Shown in pieces: positions 11,201 to 23,200 of a stretch of DNA of 64,000 bases (position 1 is its first letter; every line of letters begins with the position of its first letter). The position numbers and the translations under genes are program-made. The notes below the pieces were generated by a model, which saw only the letters and a program-made list of their open reading frames with translations, searched no databases and was not told the DNA's origin. Source of the stretch: Amphimallon solstitiale (lineage: Eukaryota; Arthropoda; Insecta; Coleoptera; Scarabaeidae); NCBI GenBank assembly GCA_963170755.1, contig OY720683.1:90803807-90867806 (forward strand), written 5' to 3'.

Positions 11201-14200
11201 TTCTATATTACATTTAAATAATCGTCCGCGAAGTTACCATTTCGCGAACGCAACACAGTTCGGGAAATACAATTTCGCGGCCGTTAAAGTAAATACACAT
11301 TTTGACACATGTTTAATCACACATTCTACGACTTATTTTGACAACTATCAAGTATTTGTAGTTTATTATATTCGTCTCATTTCCATGGTAACGCATGTAA
11401 AGCAAGTAAACCACTTTAATTTAGCACCTTTAGAACTAAATTAAATTAAATTGTCTCAATTTAAATTAAATCGATTGACAAATTTAACGGTTGCCCAAAA
11501 AATTGTGTGTATATCTTGTCCGCGAAAAACTTTAACGTACTCGAGATTGTCTTGCCTCGGCCGCAAGCATTATTAAGGAGATTTTCGGACGCATGTATAT
11601 ATATAAATAGACGATATGAATACTGGCTTTCGACTCCGGCCCTTGGTCTAATGGTTAAGTGCTGGCCTCTCACCCAGGCGGCTGCGGTTCACATCTGCTC
11701 TGGGACATGAATTTATTTATTCATTTAAATTTCAATTTAATTTAAATTAAATACCTCTATATATTTATTTATCTTGTTCCCTTAGCCGACTTTACCCGAA
11801 GAGCGTTACATATCCGAGCGTTGCAGGTCAGTCTTGTTCACTGCCTACAATCAGCGTAACGCGCCTAAAGAAGTTTACACTTCAAAAACAGTAAGTTCTT
11901 GTCAAACAAAGATGAACCAAATGGATTTACAGGGATAGTAGATCAATTGCAGCAATAACACAGAGAGTGCTGAAAGATTAAGTAAGGTGTGCCAACTCTT
12001 ACAGATCCTAATACAAAATTTCCGGAAGGTCTATGCGCCAAATGAAGCCCTCTCGTTAGATGAATCCTTACTTCTACATAGGGAAAGGCTCAACTTCAAG
12101 CAATATATTACGGGTAAAAGGGCCAAATATGAAAGTGAGGGAGGGAGGGAGAAAGGGGGAGTGGGAGAGAGAGAGGGAGAGAGAGAGAGAGAGGGAGAGA
12201 GAGAGAGAGAGGGAGAGAGAGAGGGAGAGAGAGAGAGGGAGAGAGAGAGAGAGAGGGAGAGAGAGAGGGAGGGAGAGAGGGAGGGAGAAAGGGTGGAATG
12301 AGACGGAGAAAGAGAGCGAGAAAGAAAGGGAGGGGAAGAAAGAGGGAGGTGAAGATAGGGAGAGGGGAGGAAGAGAGTACAAGATATGCCATGTTTCTTT
12401 TTACTTGCAAAATGAATTTAGTTTAAAAATACATTTATATAAAAAAAAGTCTACAAATGTAATAATATACCTATCTAAAAAAAAATAACAAAGGACGTGT
12501 CTGCTTTAACAGCTGCTTAAAAAAACATGAATTTTAAGCATAAGGAGCAAAATATTATTATTTCTATAAATTAACTGATTTTATTCACAACTGAGGTGGC
12601 CCCTTAAGTATGGAATTATTTTGCTAGCGGCCTGGAATGTGTTAAAAGATTCGGACTAAAAGTTATTAAGTTTGACATGATGGCGTTTGTAGTAATTACC
12701 TAATATGCCGCCAGATGGTTTTTGACCTTCTCGCCATAGAAGCCATGCTAGTGCGTGTTTTTGATGCTTCATTAATTCTACTCTTAATCCTCTAGGACTT
12801 TCCGCTAAAGTTTCTTCAGTGGGTCGTGTTTCTAACGACTTGTGGATTTCTTGTAAATGTTCCATAGTCACTGTCTTTTGGGCGTTTATAGTCGCTATTG
12901 CTGTGAAGGAATATTTGAAATCTTTCTATGCAACTCCAAAACATAAATTATTTTCCAAACTAACCTGTCTTACCAAACGTCTTAGGTTGTACTGCTTCGG
13001 ACATGGCTTGAAGCTCTTCCCATGGCACCACTTTGAGATATTTAGTAGGTTCGGTTTTCAAATCTAAATGAAAATATATATAATAAAGTTTATTTTGTCT
13101 TTTATTAATTCTCTCAGTTTTTTCTTATGTGACCCCTACTTCAATTATTTCTTTATAATGCAGAAAAACAAGCTTTATCAATAAAGTAAAAGAAAAAACC
13201 AAGCTTCATATTTAAAAAAAAATATTGATGACGTCATAACTTTGACAAATTTGACGTTTTATTTTTTTAACTTATGTTAAAAGACGCGGAATAAAATAAA
13301 CTGTTTGACGTGTTTTTGCATTTTTTTCAAAAATGAACATTGTACGTTTTATGAATTTTGTGCGTTACTTTATCATAACCCTGTATAAATATTTATATAT
13401 ATATGAGAAGAGTGAAGTAACAGGGTAATCGGTCAAATAAAATCAATTGTACTCTTTTGTTTAATTCCCAATATTTCGTTATATGTTGATTAACATCATC
13501 AGCAGGAAAGTATAATTATTGATAGTTGTTAGAAATTTTAATGTAAGTCTATAAAAATCGGAAATCCTTACAATTTAGATCCAGCACGTTGGCAAAGTAC
13601 AGTCGCGAGCATGGTAAATGGGCCATGTCTTAATACTAATAATGTGCAGTCACCGTTGAAATGTAATTATTGTGTGTACCGTCATCACACTGTAACACGT
13701 TAAAAAATGTCACATGACATCTTGACGGACAGAATTAACATTTTAGAAACAATTGCAAAGGGATGGTCGAGAAGGCAAGTTGCAGAAGAGATTGGAATTG
13801 GTAAAAGTACTGTTTCAAGATAAGTAATAAAATAGAATCAGGAATTACCAGAGATCAACATTTTTGGAATAACGTTGTTTTTACGGACGGAATTTAATCT
13901 ACTCACAGTGGCAGGATTAGAGTTTATAGGCCCAGAAGTACTCGATATGTGGAAAAATACGTAAATAAACAAAACAAGAGTGGGCGTTTTTCGATTAATA
14001 TGTGGGGCTCATTTCTAGAAGCGGACTTGGTGTTTTATGGCATATAGAAGACAGATTTAATAGTGCTGAATATATGACTACCCCCCCCCCCCCGTCATTC
14101 CCAGAAGGCAACTATATATACCTACAAGATAATTGCCCTGTGCATAGTTCACGTATAGTGACTGATTAGTTTGCTGAAAATAACATTCATGTTCTCAACT

Positions 14201-17200
14201 GGCCGAGCAAATAGCCCGGATTTAAATATTATAGAGAATGTATGGCGTTTTCTAATATCGAACATTCAAAAACAGCATGTGCGACCTCGAAATTAGGAAA
14301 TCGCAAATATTAATATAAAATGAATGTTGATGTACCTAATTATAAATATTTCCTTTGTACTAAATGTCACTGAATGTCATTCAAAGATAGACAATATCTA
14401 TGTAAAATAAGTGTCCCGTTTTCCATGCTCGCGACTGTACATCTAGTAATTATGTATATCACAAAAACACATAAAAATTGGTGGTCACAATTACCCTTAA
14501 AATTTCAAACATGTTGTTGCACATCATTTTACATTGAAAATGCATCGTATCTAAGTTACATTCTGAGATTACCGATGTTAAGTTTTAAATTTGATATTGC
14601 ACGTAGTCATTTTTATAATTTGAAAAATATACAGAGTATTAATTATTTAATCAGGTGTAGGGAAGAAGGGTATACAAAAAAGGTGTGTGTAAACCGATGG
14701 ACTATAAATATTTAGCCAAGTTGTAACTTGATGAGCCCATTTAAGAAACAATGGGTCTTAAGGAGACATAAGGAGCACGTAATTGCTGTTTGTTTTATCT
14801 GACCGAATACCATATTACTTCACTCTTCCCATAGTTTGATAGTCGCGCGCGTGTGTGTAAATATTACAACCGGGAAAAGGCAGAATTTGGGTTTGTTGTA
14901 ACGAAAAAGAAAACTGTTTTTCCCCGGCTTGTGACGTTTCGGTTCTAATTATTTTGGACCCTCGCAAAACCTATTTTTAATGTGTATAGAAGAAAAACAT
15001 ATTACACGATGCCAGCTAATAGTTACAAATTATTTTACATAAAATAGAAACTTACTCACATTTGCCTAAGTACATTTTGGGCTATATAAATTTGGCCTCA
15101 TATGTATGTTAATAGTATAACAATTTAAAAACTTAATGTTAAAATAAGACGGCACATTAAAATATATTACTTAAAAACATTCAATCTACGGCTTTAAAAT
15201 CTCATATCGCTTTTTTTGTCTGCTGTGACCAAATGTGTGTAGTTTTCTTTTTAATTACGACAAACCCAAATTCTACCTTTTCCCGGTAGTAATATTTACG
15301 CACAGTGACAACACTCTAACTAATTTGAACGTGGAATCTAATGAAGTTGAAAAAAAATGTATGTTGCTATTCAAAAATAACAAGATATTGATATTGTTAG
15401 AAATGCATCATGTGCATTTCCTGTACAAAAATATAAATCACAATTATATGTGTGGTGTTTACCATTTGAGAATTGTGTGTATATCTTATACTCATTAAAA
15501 TGCCAGCACTCTATTATGTATCAGTATATTTCTTTATATAAGATGCAGATGGGCTGGAGAAATGCGATATATGTACGATATTATTTTTCTCTTGAGTTAG
15601 TTCTACAGACACGTTAATATTGAATACACACATATTCAAGTATACTGTGTTTTATTTTAATAATATATAATAATGAAATGTTTAACATTGTTTTCTGATC
15701 ACTCGTTATTATTTCGAAAAGTTTATAATACCGCATTTGAGGCAGTATGCTTTCCAAAACAATTACCTAGAATTTTAAGTCTGCACATGCATTCAATTAT
15801 CGGGAATGTTGTTATGAGTAATAGCCTGCAGCTATCAATTTTTTTTACAAAAATTGAAATACTTCAAAAGTGTCTAACTTCAGAGGCAAAGTTTATTAGA
15901 CAAACTAGCCTTAATATATACCCTGTATATACAATACATGTGTTTCATATGGGGACATTCTAAATATATGCGATAAATTTTATAGACTGATATTCTTGAT
16001 TATGATATGATATTATGATCATAATAGTTCATATGAATTTATGCCTTAAACGGCATAGTTTTAAAGTTATAGGATGTTTAATAGTAATTTAATAGTTCAC
16101 ACAATAAAATGTACTAATACAACAAAGTTTACTTACAAAAATTGTTCAAAATGACCGCCTTCAACTGCAGTGCATGCAAGCTTCTATCCTCCGTTGTATT
16201 AATTGGTGAGTGCGTTCAAGAATACCGGGGGTGTTTCGAATTACTATTCCTCAGTTCAGCGACATTTTCAATGGGAGTCGTATAAACTAGTGATTTAAGG
16301 TGACCCCAGAGAAAAAAATCTAGAGAATTTATCATCGTGCATAAAATACATTTGCAATATTAATTGCAACGGGACTTCTGCCAACAGTAGAGGTAGCTTC
16401 TCTTCAAGAAAGCGGCGGTATACTTCTCCTTTTAAACTCATCGGCAAAAAATATGGACCTATCAAGTGATCTCCAACAATTCTGGCCCACACATTAACAG
16501 AGAATTGATGTTGATGACGAGTTTCCAAAGTTTCGTGTGGATTATCTTCTGTCTATGTGTGATTATTATGAAAATTTTTTGCTTAAAATGGAATCCTATC
16601 AAATTCGTCTATTTGTGATCACATGTCTCAAAATAACCAATAAACTCATCATTTAACTGATAACAACCCTAGGGTAGTTTTCACTTCTGTCATCAAGAGG
16701 TTGCTACGCAATGGTTTTGACGCTTATTTAATTTAATTGTATAAAATTTTTCAAAATGTCACTTTCTCGTTTTGGTATTCAAAATAATGAGTCAATTGAC
16801 AAAATCATTGAAGAAAATGTACCAAAAAATACTATTAATAGTAAAAAATACACATGGAAAACATTTATAGACTTTTGCAACACCAGGAAATATGAGTTGG
16901 ATGGAAATCGTACAATTGAAGAACTTGCTTTAATACTGAAAGATTGGGCAGTTAATATGAAAAAGAGAGATGGCACGGACTTTAAGGAAGCTACAGTTAA
17001 AACTATGTGGAATGTGACAAGTAAATTACTACAAGAAAAATATTACAACGAGTATAATATCATGATAGACCCCTTTAACAGTGTTGCATTCAAACAAGCC
17101 CGAAATGCACGCGACGTAGCACGAAAAAATTTACAAATAGATCCCACTAAACGTAAAACGAGTTCAGTCCCATTAAGTTCAACCGAAATGAACAAAATTA

Positions 17201-20200
17201 TAAACTTTTGGGATGAAAATACCCCTCTAGGTCTCCTACGCAAATTTTATCATATCGCCGCGGTGGAATTGGCATGGAGAGGTGGTGAGGCTGTTGCTTG
17301 CTTGGTTGAATATTTTCATATCGAGAAAAACAATGATGGCTCTCCAACTAACAGGGTCGAATACAATCCAGTTTTCAGTAAGACCTGCCAAGGAGGTTCA
17401 AAGAACTGCGCTTCTAGTAAATGGTTAGTTCAAAATAGTGACAGCAACGTTTGCCCTGTTAGATTATTTTTAAAATTATTATCGAAAAGAGGAAAAAATA
17501 TCAAAACAAACAGACTATTTTTAAAACCGAATCGCCATTGGAAAACAGAAAATGATAAGTGGTACGACAATGTACCTCTGGGTAAGAATACCATCAACGG
17601 ATGGACAAAATCTTCTGCTGAAGCAGTTGGTTTGGATACCAAAGAGAGGAAAATTACCAATCATTCCAATAGGGCAACTGCTGTTAGTACACTTGCTAAA
17701 AATGGAATTGACGAACAACAGTTGTTAAAAATTACAGGCCACAACAATGCAAATTCTATAAAACCTTATTTAAATATCGATCAAGAACATCACAATAGAA
17801 TAATCAATAGTATGCGTGGAAACACATCTTCAGTAACCGAAGCGAATACATCATCATCGAAATATAATTTTTCGAATTGTTCTTTCAATAATTGTGTTTT
17901 TAATAAATAATTTTCATTGAATCGCAAAAAATTTTCTTACCGAATATCCCGCGAGCATTGATAAATACTCATAATTTTATCACAACTTCTCAAGCACGTT
18001 ACTTTAGGTTAACAGCCCTCCGCCTACGGCGTCGGGCTGTTACCAAGTAACGTGCTTTCAAAAACTGTGATAAAATTATTTCGTACTGTTATCAATGCTC
18101 TTGGGATATTATAGCTGAAAATTAATAATAGCACATATCTGGAGAAATTAGCCTTGTCGGTGTAGAATACTTGGAACAAAAACTGATGCGGAATGAAGCG
18201 GTTCAGGTACAGTTCTCCATTGGCAAGACCGTACACAAAGTACATATCGCAGAACTCAGCATTTGTGTAATTCATATTAGAAAACTTTGACAGGTGTGAC
18301 ATTAAATCTTGTTAGGTATACTATAACAAAATTTTAAATTTACTATTAAACATCGTGTAACTTTCAAACTATACCCGTTTAAAACACAACATAAACTTTT
18401 ATTGGTATGATAGACCATGTGTGGGTGGATGGTTAAGAGATGAGATTGAAGCAAGGTCCAAGTTCCCACAGATTCTTTATTAAATACGGCGACCGGTTTC
18501 GTGAGTTTAAAATAATATACTCACATCATCAGGCCAAGCTTAAACAAAAAATAAGCCCGTGACACCAATGTACAAATTAAAAAATTAAAAACAAGTGATA
18601 AAATGTGTGATAAAAATTGGTATTGCTTTGAATCTATTTAAATTTTCAAAAAATTTTTTAATAATTTCGTTGAGATTAAATATATTTCAGAGGTCTGTTT
18701 CTATTTTATTGTTTCATTTGTTAAATTATTCTGCTTACTTAGGATTAATGTAATATAAATTAAAAAATACACATTTTGTACTGGTTAAACTATATTCAAT
18801 TAAAATTTTTTTTTACAAATTTGAGTTTTGAATTATAAGGTCACTTTGCGTGTGACCGTTTGCTTGTGAGTGTTATCCCATATACAAGTTTTTAATGTGT
18901 TGTATGTCGTATTTTAAATATAACAGACTTGTATGTAAATTATGATTATTACATTTGACACACAGGAATAATTTTGATTTATTCCTTTTAATTATTTTTG
19001 AATAAATTTAATTATCAGTACGGTCTATTGAGACCTATGATTTTTACATGGATGTGGTTGCTGGTGCAAGGAAGGTAGTCTTTTTTGGGATTGTAAGTGT
19101 TGTGATTAGTCTCCTTTATTTCATATTGATATAATTTCACTGTTTTTTTGACTTTTTGAATCTTTTCACAATTTGTTTTTAAATAACGAAAAGAATTTTT
19201 CATTATATGACTTGTACAATTTGTTATATTCAATTAGTTAATTTGTTGAACACATTTTAAAACACATTTTATCACTTGTTTTTAATTTTTTAATTTGTAC
19301 ATTGGTGTCACGGGCTTATTTTTTGTTTAAGCTTGGCCTGATGATGTGAGTATATTATTTTAAACTCACGAAACCGGTCGCCGTATTTAATAAAGAATCT
19401 GTGGGAACTTGGACCTTGTTTCAATCTCATCTCATAAACTTTTATGTTCAGAATAACCTTAGGAATCAGCCCATAAAATTTATCATATATTTAGAATGAC
19501 CGTGTATATGTCTAATTGCATTTTTATATGAATGTTAATTATCATTACCTTTGTTAACTTGCATTGTGTTCAGCTTCGTTTCGGCAAATTTGACAGCATC
19601 CCGCAAATTTGCGTGTTTCTTATGCAACAGCTCACCTTTATCCGGCAATGTAGACAAATTTATGGTTTTCAGTAAGCATTCCATTTTACGATAGTCATCT
19701 CGCAAATTTCTCACTTTTGCCAATTGCTCGTCATAATCAGCTTGACTTACAGCAATAGAATTTGCATCGTTATTCTGCTTTAATACTACATTGTCCACAG
19801 GTTTTTCTTCAACTGTTTCTTTTTGTTGTATACTTGTACTGTTTAACGCTGTTAATGCTTGTGGCAATGTTATTTGTTTCTTCACTGACCTTGAAAATGT
19901 CTAAAAAGAAGACAGTTATTAATCTACCGTGTACTCATCCACAGCCCGTTGTCACAATATAGAACTTGATTTCTGGCTTGGAATCGCGTCAGGTTAGAGG
20001 ACATCCTCATGGCTGCTCGTTGATATTGAAGACCTTGTATCACTTCGTTAAACGTTGACATCTATACCTGACTTTACACGTTTCTAAGCTGGAAACCAAG
20101 TTTTAAATTGAATATACGAGGGCGAGTCATATATGAACCGGACTTTTCCTTTTAACGATCCCTAGGTGAAGTGAGTAACGTGACGTCTTGATATATGTTT

Positions 20201-23200
20201 GGTGGGGATGTAAAGTGGAGGGGAGTAAATCGGTTCGGCTCGCCAGAGCAGATTAGCTGTTAGTAGCATCATGTCTGAGCAAGAGGTGCACACGTCTGTT
20301 GAGCAGCGCATTATTATTAAGTTTTTGTCGTGGGAGGGCGTAAAACCTGCCGAAAATTTTGCGTCCACTAACTGCACAGTTCGCTGAAAAAACGATTTCA
20401 AGAACCCAAGTCTACGACTGGTGCGAAAAGTTTTCCGAGACCTATGCACTCCGACCGCGAACAAGCACCAGTGAGATGAATATTCTTGCGCTCCGTGAGA
20501 TGTTTGAAGAAGACCGCTGCCTTACAATATGGGAATTTGCTCCACACGCCGGAATATCGTATGGGAGTGCTCAATCAATCATTTCAGATGATTTGGGTTA
20601 CCGAAAAGTGTCGGCATGGTGGGTTCCTCGCCTCTTGACGGAAAATCAGAAAGCAAACCGTCTTGCCGTGTGTGGAAGACTTCTGGCACGATATCGAACA
20701 GAAGGGGATGTTTTCTTGAGGCACATTGTCACCCGTGATGAGACGTGGGTGCATCACTACACCCCGGAGTCTAAGCAGGCAAGCATGGAATGGCGAAAAC
20801 CGGAAAGCCAAGACTCGTCTTTCTGCTGGGAAACTTCTCGCAACGATTTCTAGTGATTGTATAGGCATGATTTTCTCCATGAACGGCGCACAGTGGGGTA
20901 TTCGTCAATTCTACCTGGACAAAAATCCATTTTAGAAAGTTGATCCGACCCCAAATTTCTTTTGTCTCATTAAAACCTCTACTAGTCGGGTATTATTACA
21001 TGCAATAGATTTATTATAAATATGAACAGCCTGTCCAGTATGCGAGTTACAAAATTGAATATTAATAGTGCTACACGTTTTTCTTACAGTGCTCTGAGCG
21101 GGTTACGTGAATTTTAACTATTCATTTCCGACTTGAGGGTAACTTTCAAAAGTTCTGTATTATGGAAGTATACGAGCCAGGTATGTGTATTAATATATTA
21201 AATATTTGGATCTGTATTTATGCGATAAGAGTAATTAACTGGTTTTGAAAGTAATACATTTTTTTTATTTTCCTATATTTTTCATATTCAAAAAAGAAAA
21301 CGTTACACATCCAGGTGTTTCTAAGTGCCGAATTCTGCAGTATTTATTAGCTTAGAGTGTAGTGTTTTTGGTAAAACGTAATTTACGTACGACTATTTAC
21401 AATCTGACATTTTAGGAATATTTTAATTACTGCCTAACAATTTTTTTTTATTTCCAAATTGTAAATAGAATTGTGTTTTTTCGTTGCAGGACCATCGGGA
21501 TTTAAAACGGTTGCTCGAATGAACATTTACAACATTATGCGACAGTACGAGGGTCACACCATAAAGGAAAAACCTATATATGTTGAAATTTTTTTGCTAG
21601 GTAAAGAAAAATACACAGAAGATGAAACAAACGTATTCAAACATAAAATGTCATTATTTAAAAGCCAATTTCAAGAAAAATGGTCGGATGTATCTAAAAA
21701 TCATCAAATTTATTAAAAAATATGAAATTTGGCTTAAAGGCGGTTTTCAACTTCCTTGTAACTTGGTAAAACCAGTTCCTCCACTCCCAGACTCCTCACT
21801 GCAGGAGTTCCAAAGCCTCAGCTCTTTCTCTCCACTTATACACAATATTTACCTCAGACATCCCCAAAACCCCAAATACTCGCCTAGCAACATATGCTGA
21901 TGACACCGCCATCTTGACATCCTCAATAAACCCCTCGACTGCTATTTCAACCCTACAAACAGCCATAGACAAACTCATAGGCTGGTGCCATACCTGGCGA
22001 GTAGGGATAAACAGTGAAAAGACACAAGCTATCATCTTCCGGAGAAAAATAAAGCCGATTCGCGGAAGCATATACATAGATCACACCGAAATACCATGGT
22101 TACCGCGAGCGAAATACTTAGGGATCAACCTGGACAGAAGACTAACATACTCATACCACATCAACACCAATCTAAAGAAGACAAAAATGGGCAGGGGCAG
22201 CCTCTGGCCACTCCTGGGCTCCGCCGGCACCCTCAATCCAAATCTAAAACAAATCCTGAGACCTGCACTAACATATGGATCGCAGATTTGGAAACACGCA
22301 GCACCGACACACATAAAATCAATCCAAAGATTCCAAAACACATCCCTCATGATGGTCATCAAAGCCTGGTACGTAAGAAATGCATAAATACACTACTAAA
22401 CAAAGACCCCTTCTATCACAGAACACATCGAGGACCTCTCCAAGAAATTCTTCGACTTCACAGACAACAATGACAACATTAAATTAACAAAAGAAATGCA
22501 ATACGACCCAGACATCTACTTGCCGCATAAAAAACCTAGGCTCTTCCTCACTTAGGCACACATACTCAAGATTCCTCTGAAAGAGCTCATACCCATCAAG
22601 TCAAATTAAGATTAGTATATTTAAGATTATAAGTAAAAGGCCCAAGGCCTAACTTGAACAAAACAACAAGAAGAAGTGGTAAAACCAGGAAGGCCAGTTA
22701 TACCTTTTCATGAATCAAGTGACTGTTCAAAAAGAAGAAAAACGGAAACACTGGTAAAAAGTATGGCATGTGAAGAGCTTGTTTTTGCTACCGAAACCAA
22801 ACTAAAGTCTTGTGGTAAAAGAGGCGCTGCAAAAGTGCTGGAACAGCTTACTGAATCTCCAAAACGTCATGAACGTAATCTAGAGAAAATTTCGCCTTTA
22901 GAAGCTCTATTGAGATTTGATGAGGCAGGACTTTCGAGAAAGCAGTACGAGATTATGAAAACTAAACAATATTCATGCTATAGTAGATTACAACAGGCCA
23001 AAAAATTATGTTACCCAAAATCAGAATCTTATGTTATTAGCGAAAATTGCGCAGAGATTAATTTATAAGATTTACTAGATCACACTACTGAAAGGCTTTT
23101 ATATTTGGCTGAAATAGTGCAGACTTTAACAGAAAATGAGCGGGCAACAATTCAATTGTCATCAAAATGGGGATGTGTGATGATTCTCATCAGTCTCGAT

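Larger units (their letters stand above)
13405..14830. mobile_element. Element with terminal inverted repeats and a hammerhead motif, split by a Tc1-like element
   Basis: The left end (gaagagtgaagtaacagggt, then aatcggtcaaataaaa) recurs inverted at 14790-14829. Inside the left arm, on the minus strand, is a hammerhead-like core. A Tc1-like element occupies 13600-14437. Net host element about 590 bp. I infer a nonautonomous Penelope-like element with inverted terminal repeats. No reverse transcriptase was seen. Confidence 0.5.
16577..18115 (+). mobile_element. Crypton-like element (tyrosine recombinase DNA transposon)
   Basis: Insertion defined by the surrounding mariner relic and an apparent 8-bp duplication (tgaaaatt). 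It contains one intact tyrosine recombinase gene (16756-17910) followed by a large imperfect hairpin (17941-18111). Ends have only a weak inverted resemblance (gcttaaaat / gctataat), in keeping with Cryptons lacking true terminal inverted repeats. Confidence 0.7.
16295..18302 (-). pseudogene. Mariner-type transposase pseudogene (two pieces)
   Basis: The N-terminal piece reads YTNAEFCDMYFVYGLANGE, then VFYTDKANFS (first Asp region). The C-terminal piece reads ENPHETLETRHQHQFS-type sequence into VNVWARIVGDHLIGPYF, GEVYRRFLEEKLPLLL and YFMHDDKFSRF (second Asp region). This is the collinear order of an IS630-Tc1-mariner transposase with most of the DNA-binding domain deleted. Stops and frameshifts occur in both pieces. 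The interruption is the Crypton-like element. Confidence 0.75.
16044..18385 (-). mobile_element. Mariner-type element split by a Crypton-like insertion
   Basis: Left end ttaaacggcatagttttaaa and right end (reverse complement tttaaacgggtatagtttga) are about 50-bp inverted repeats that both continue into gatgtttaatagtaa. The transposase relic runs on the minus strand in two pieces: N-terminal (18302 to about 18124) and C-terminal (16576 to about 16295). They are separated by 16577-18115. The 8-mer tgaaaatt at both junctions (16569-16576, 18116-18123) looks like a target duplication. Confidence 0.75.
18438..19434. mobile_element. Nonautonomous Penelope-like element with inverted repeats, each bearing a hammerhead
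   Basis: 170-bp terminal inverted repeats (18438-18607 and 19262-19434), nearly identical, each containing a full hammerhead core in opposite orientation. The interior (about 650 bp) is AT-rich. It holds only a 72-codon minus frame (19015-19233) with NHNTYNPKKDYLPCTSN, which I do not recognise. No reverse transcriptase or GIY-YIG motif seen. Penelope-like elements are known for hammerheads in their terminal repeats, which can be direct or inverted. Confidence 0.65.

Noticed and set aside
11634..11707. Functional tRNA-Glu gene
   Set aside because: Imperfect acceptor stem and B box, and embedded in a dispersed repeat with a second degraded copy.
12074..12488. Long frames on both strands over the purine tract
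   Set aside because: They are translations of the GA microsatellite (alternating Arg/Glu or Ser/Leu/Pro).
14700..14770. Another hammerhead (cttgatgagcccattt...aatgggtc)
   Set aside because: The box reads CUUGAUGA with the GAAAC inside the would-be stem, so the core cannot form.
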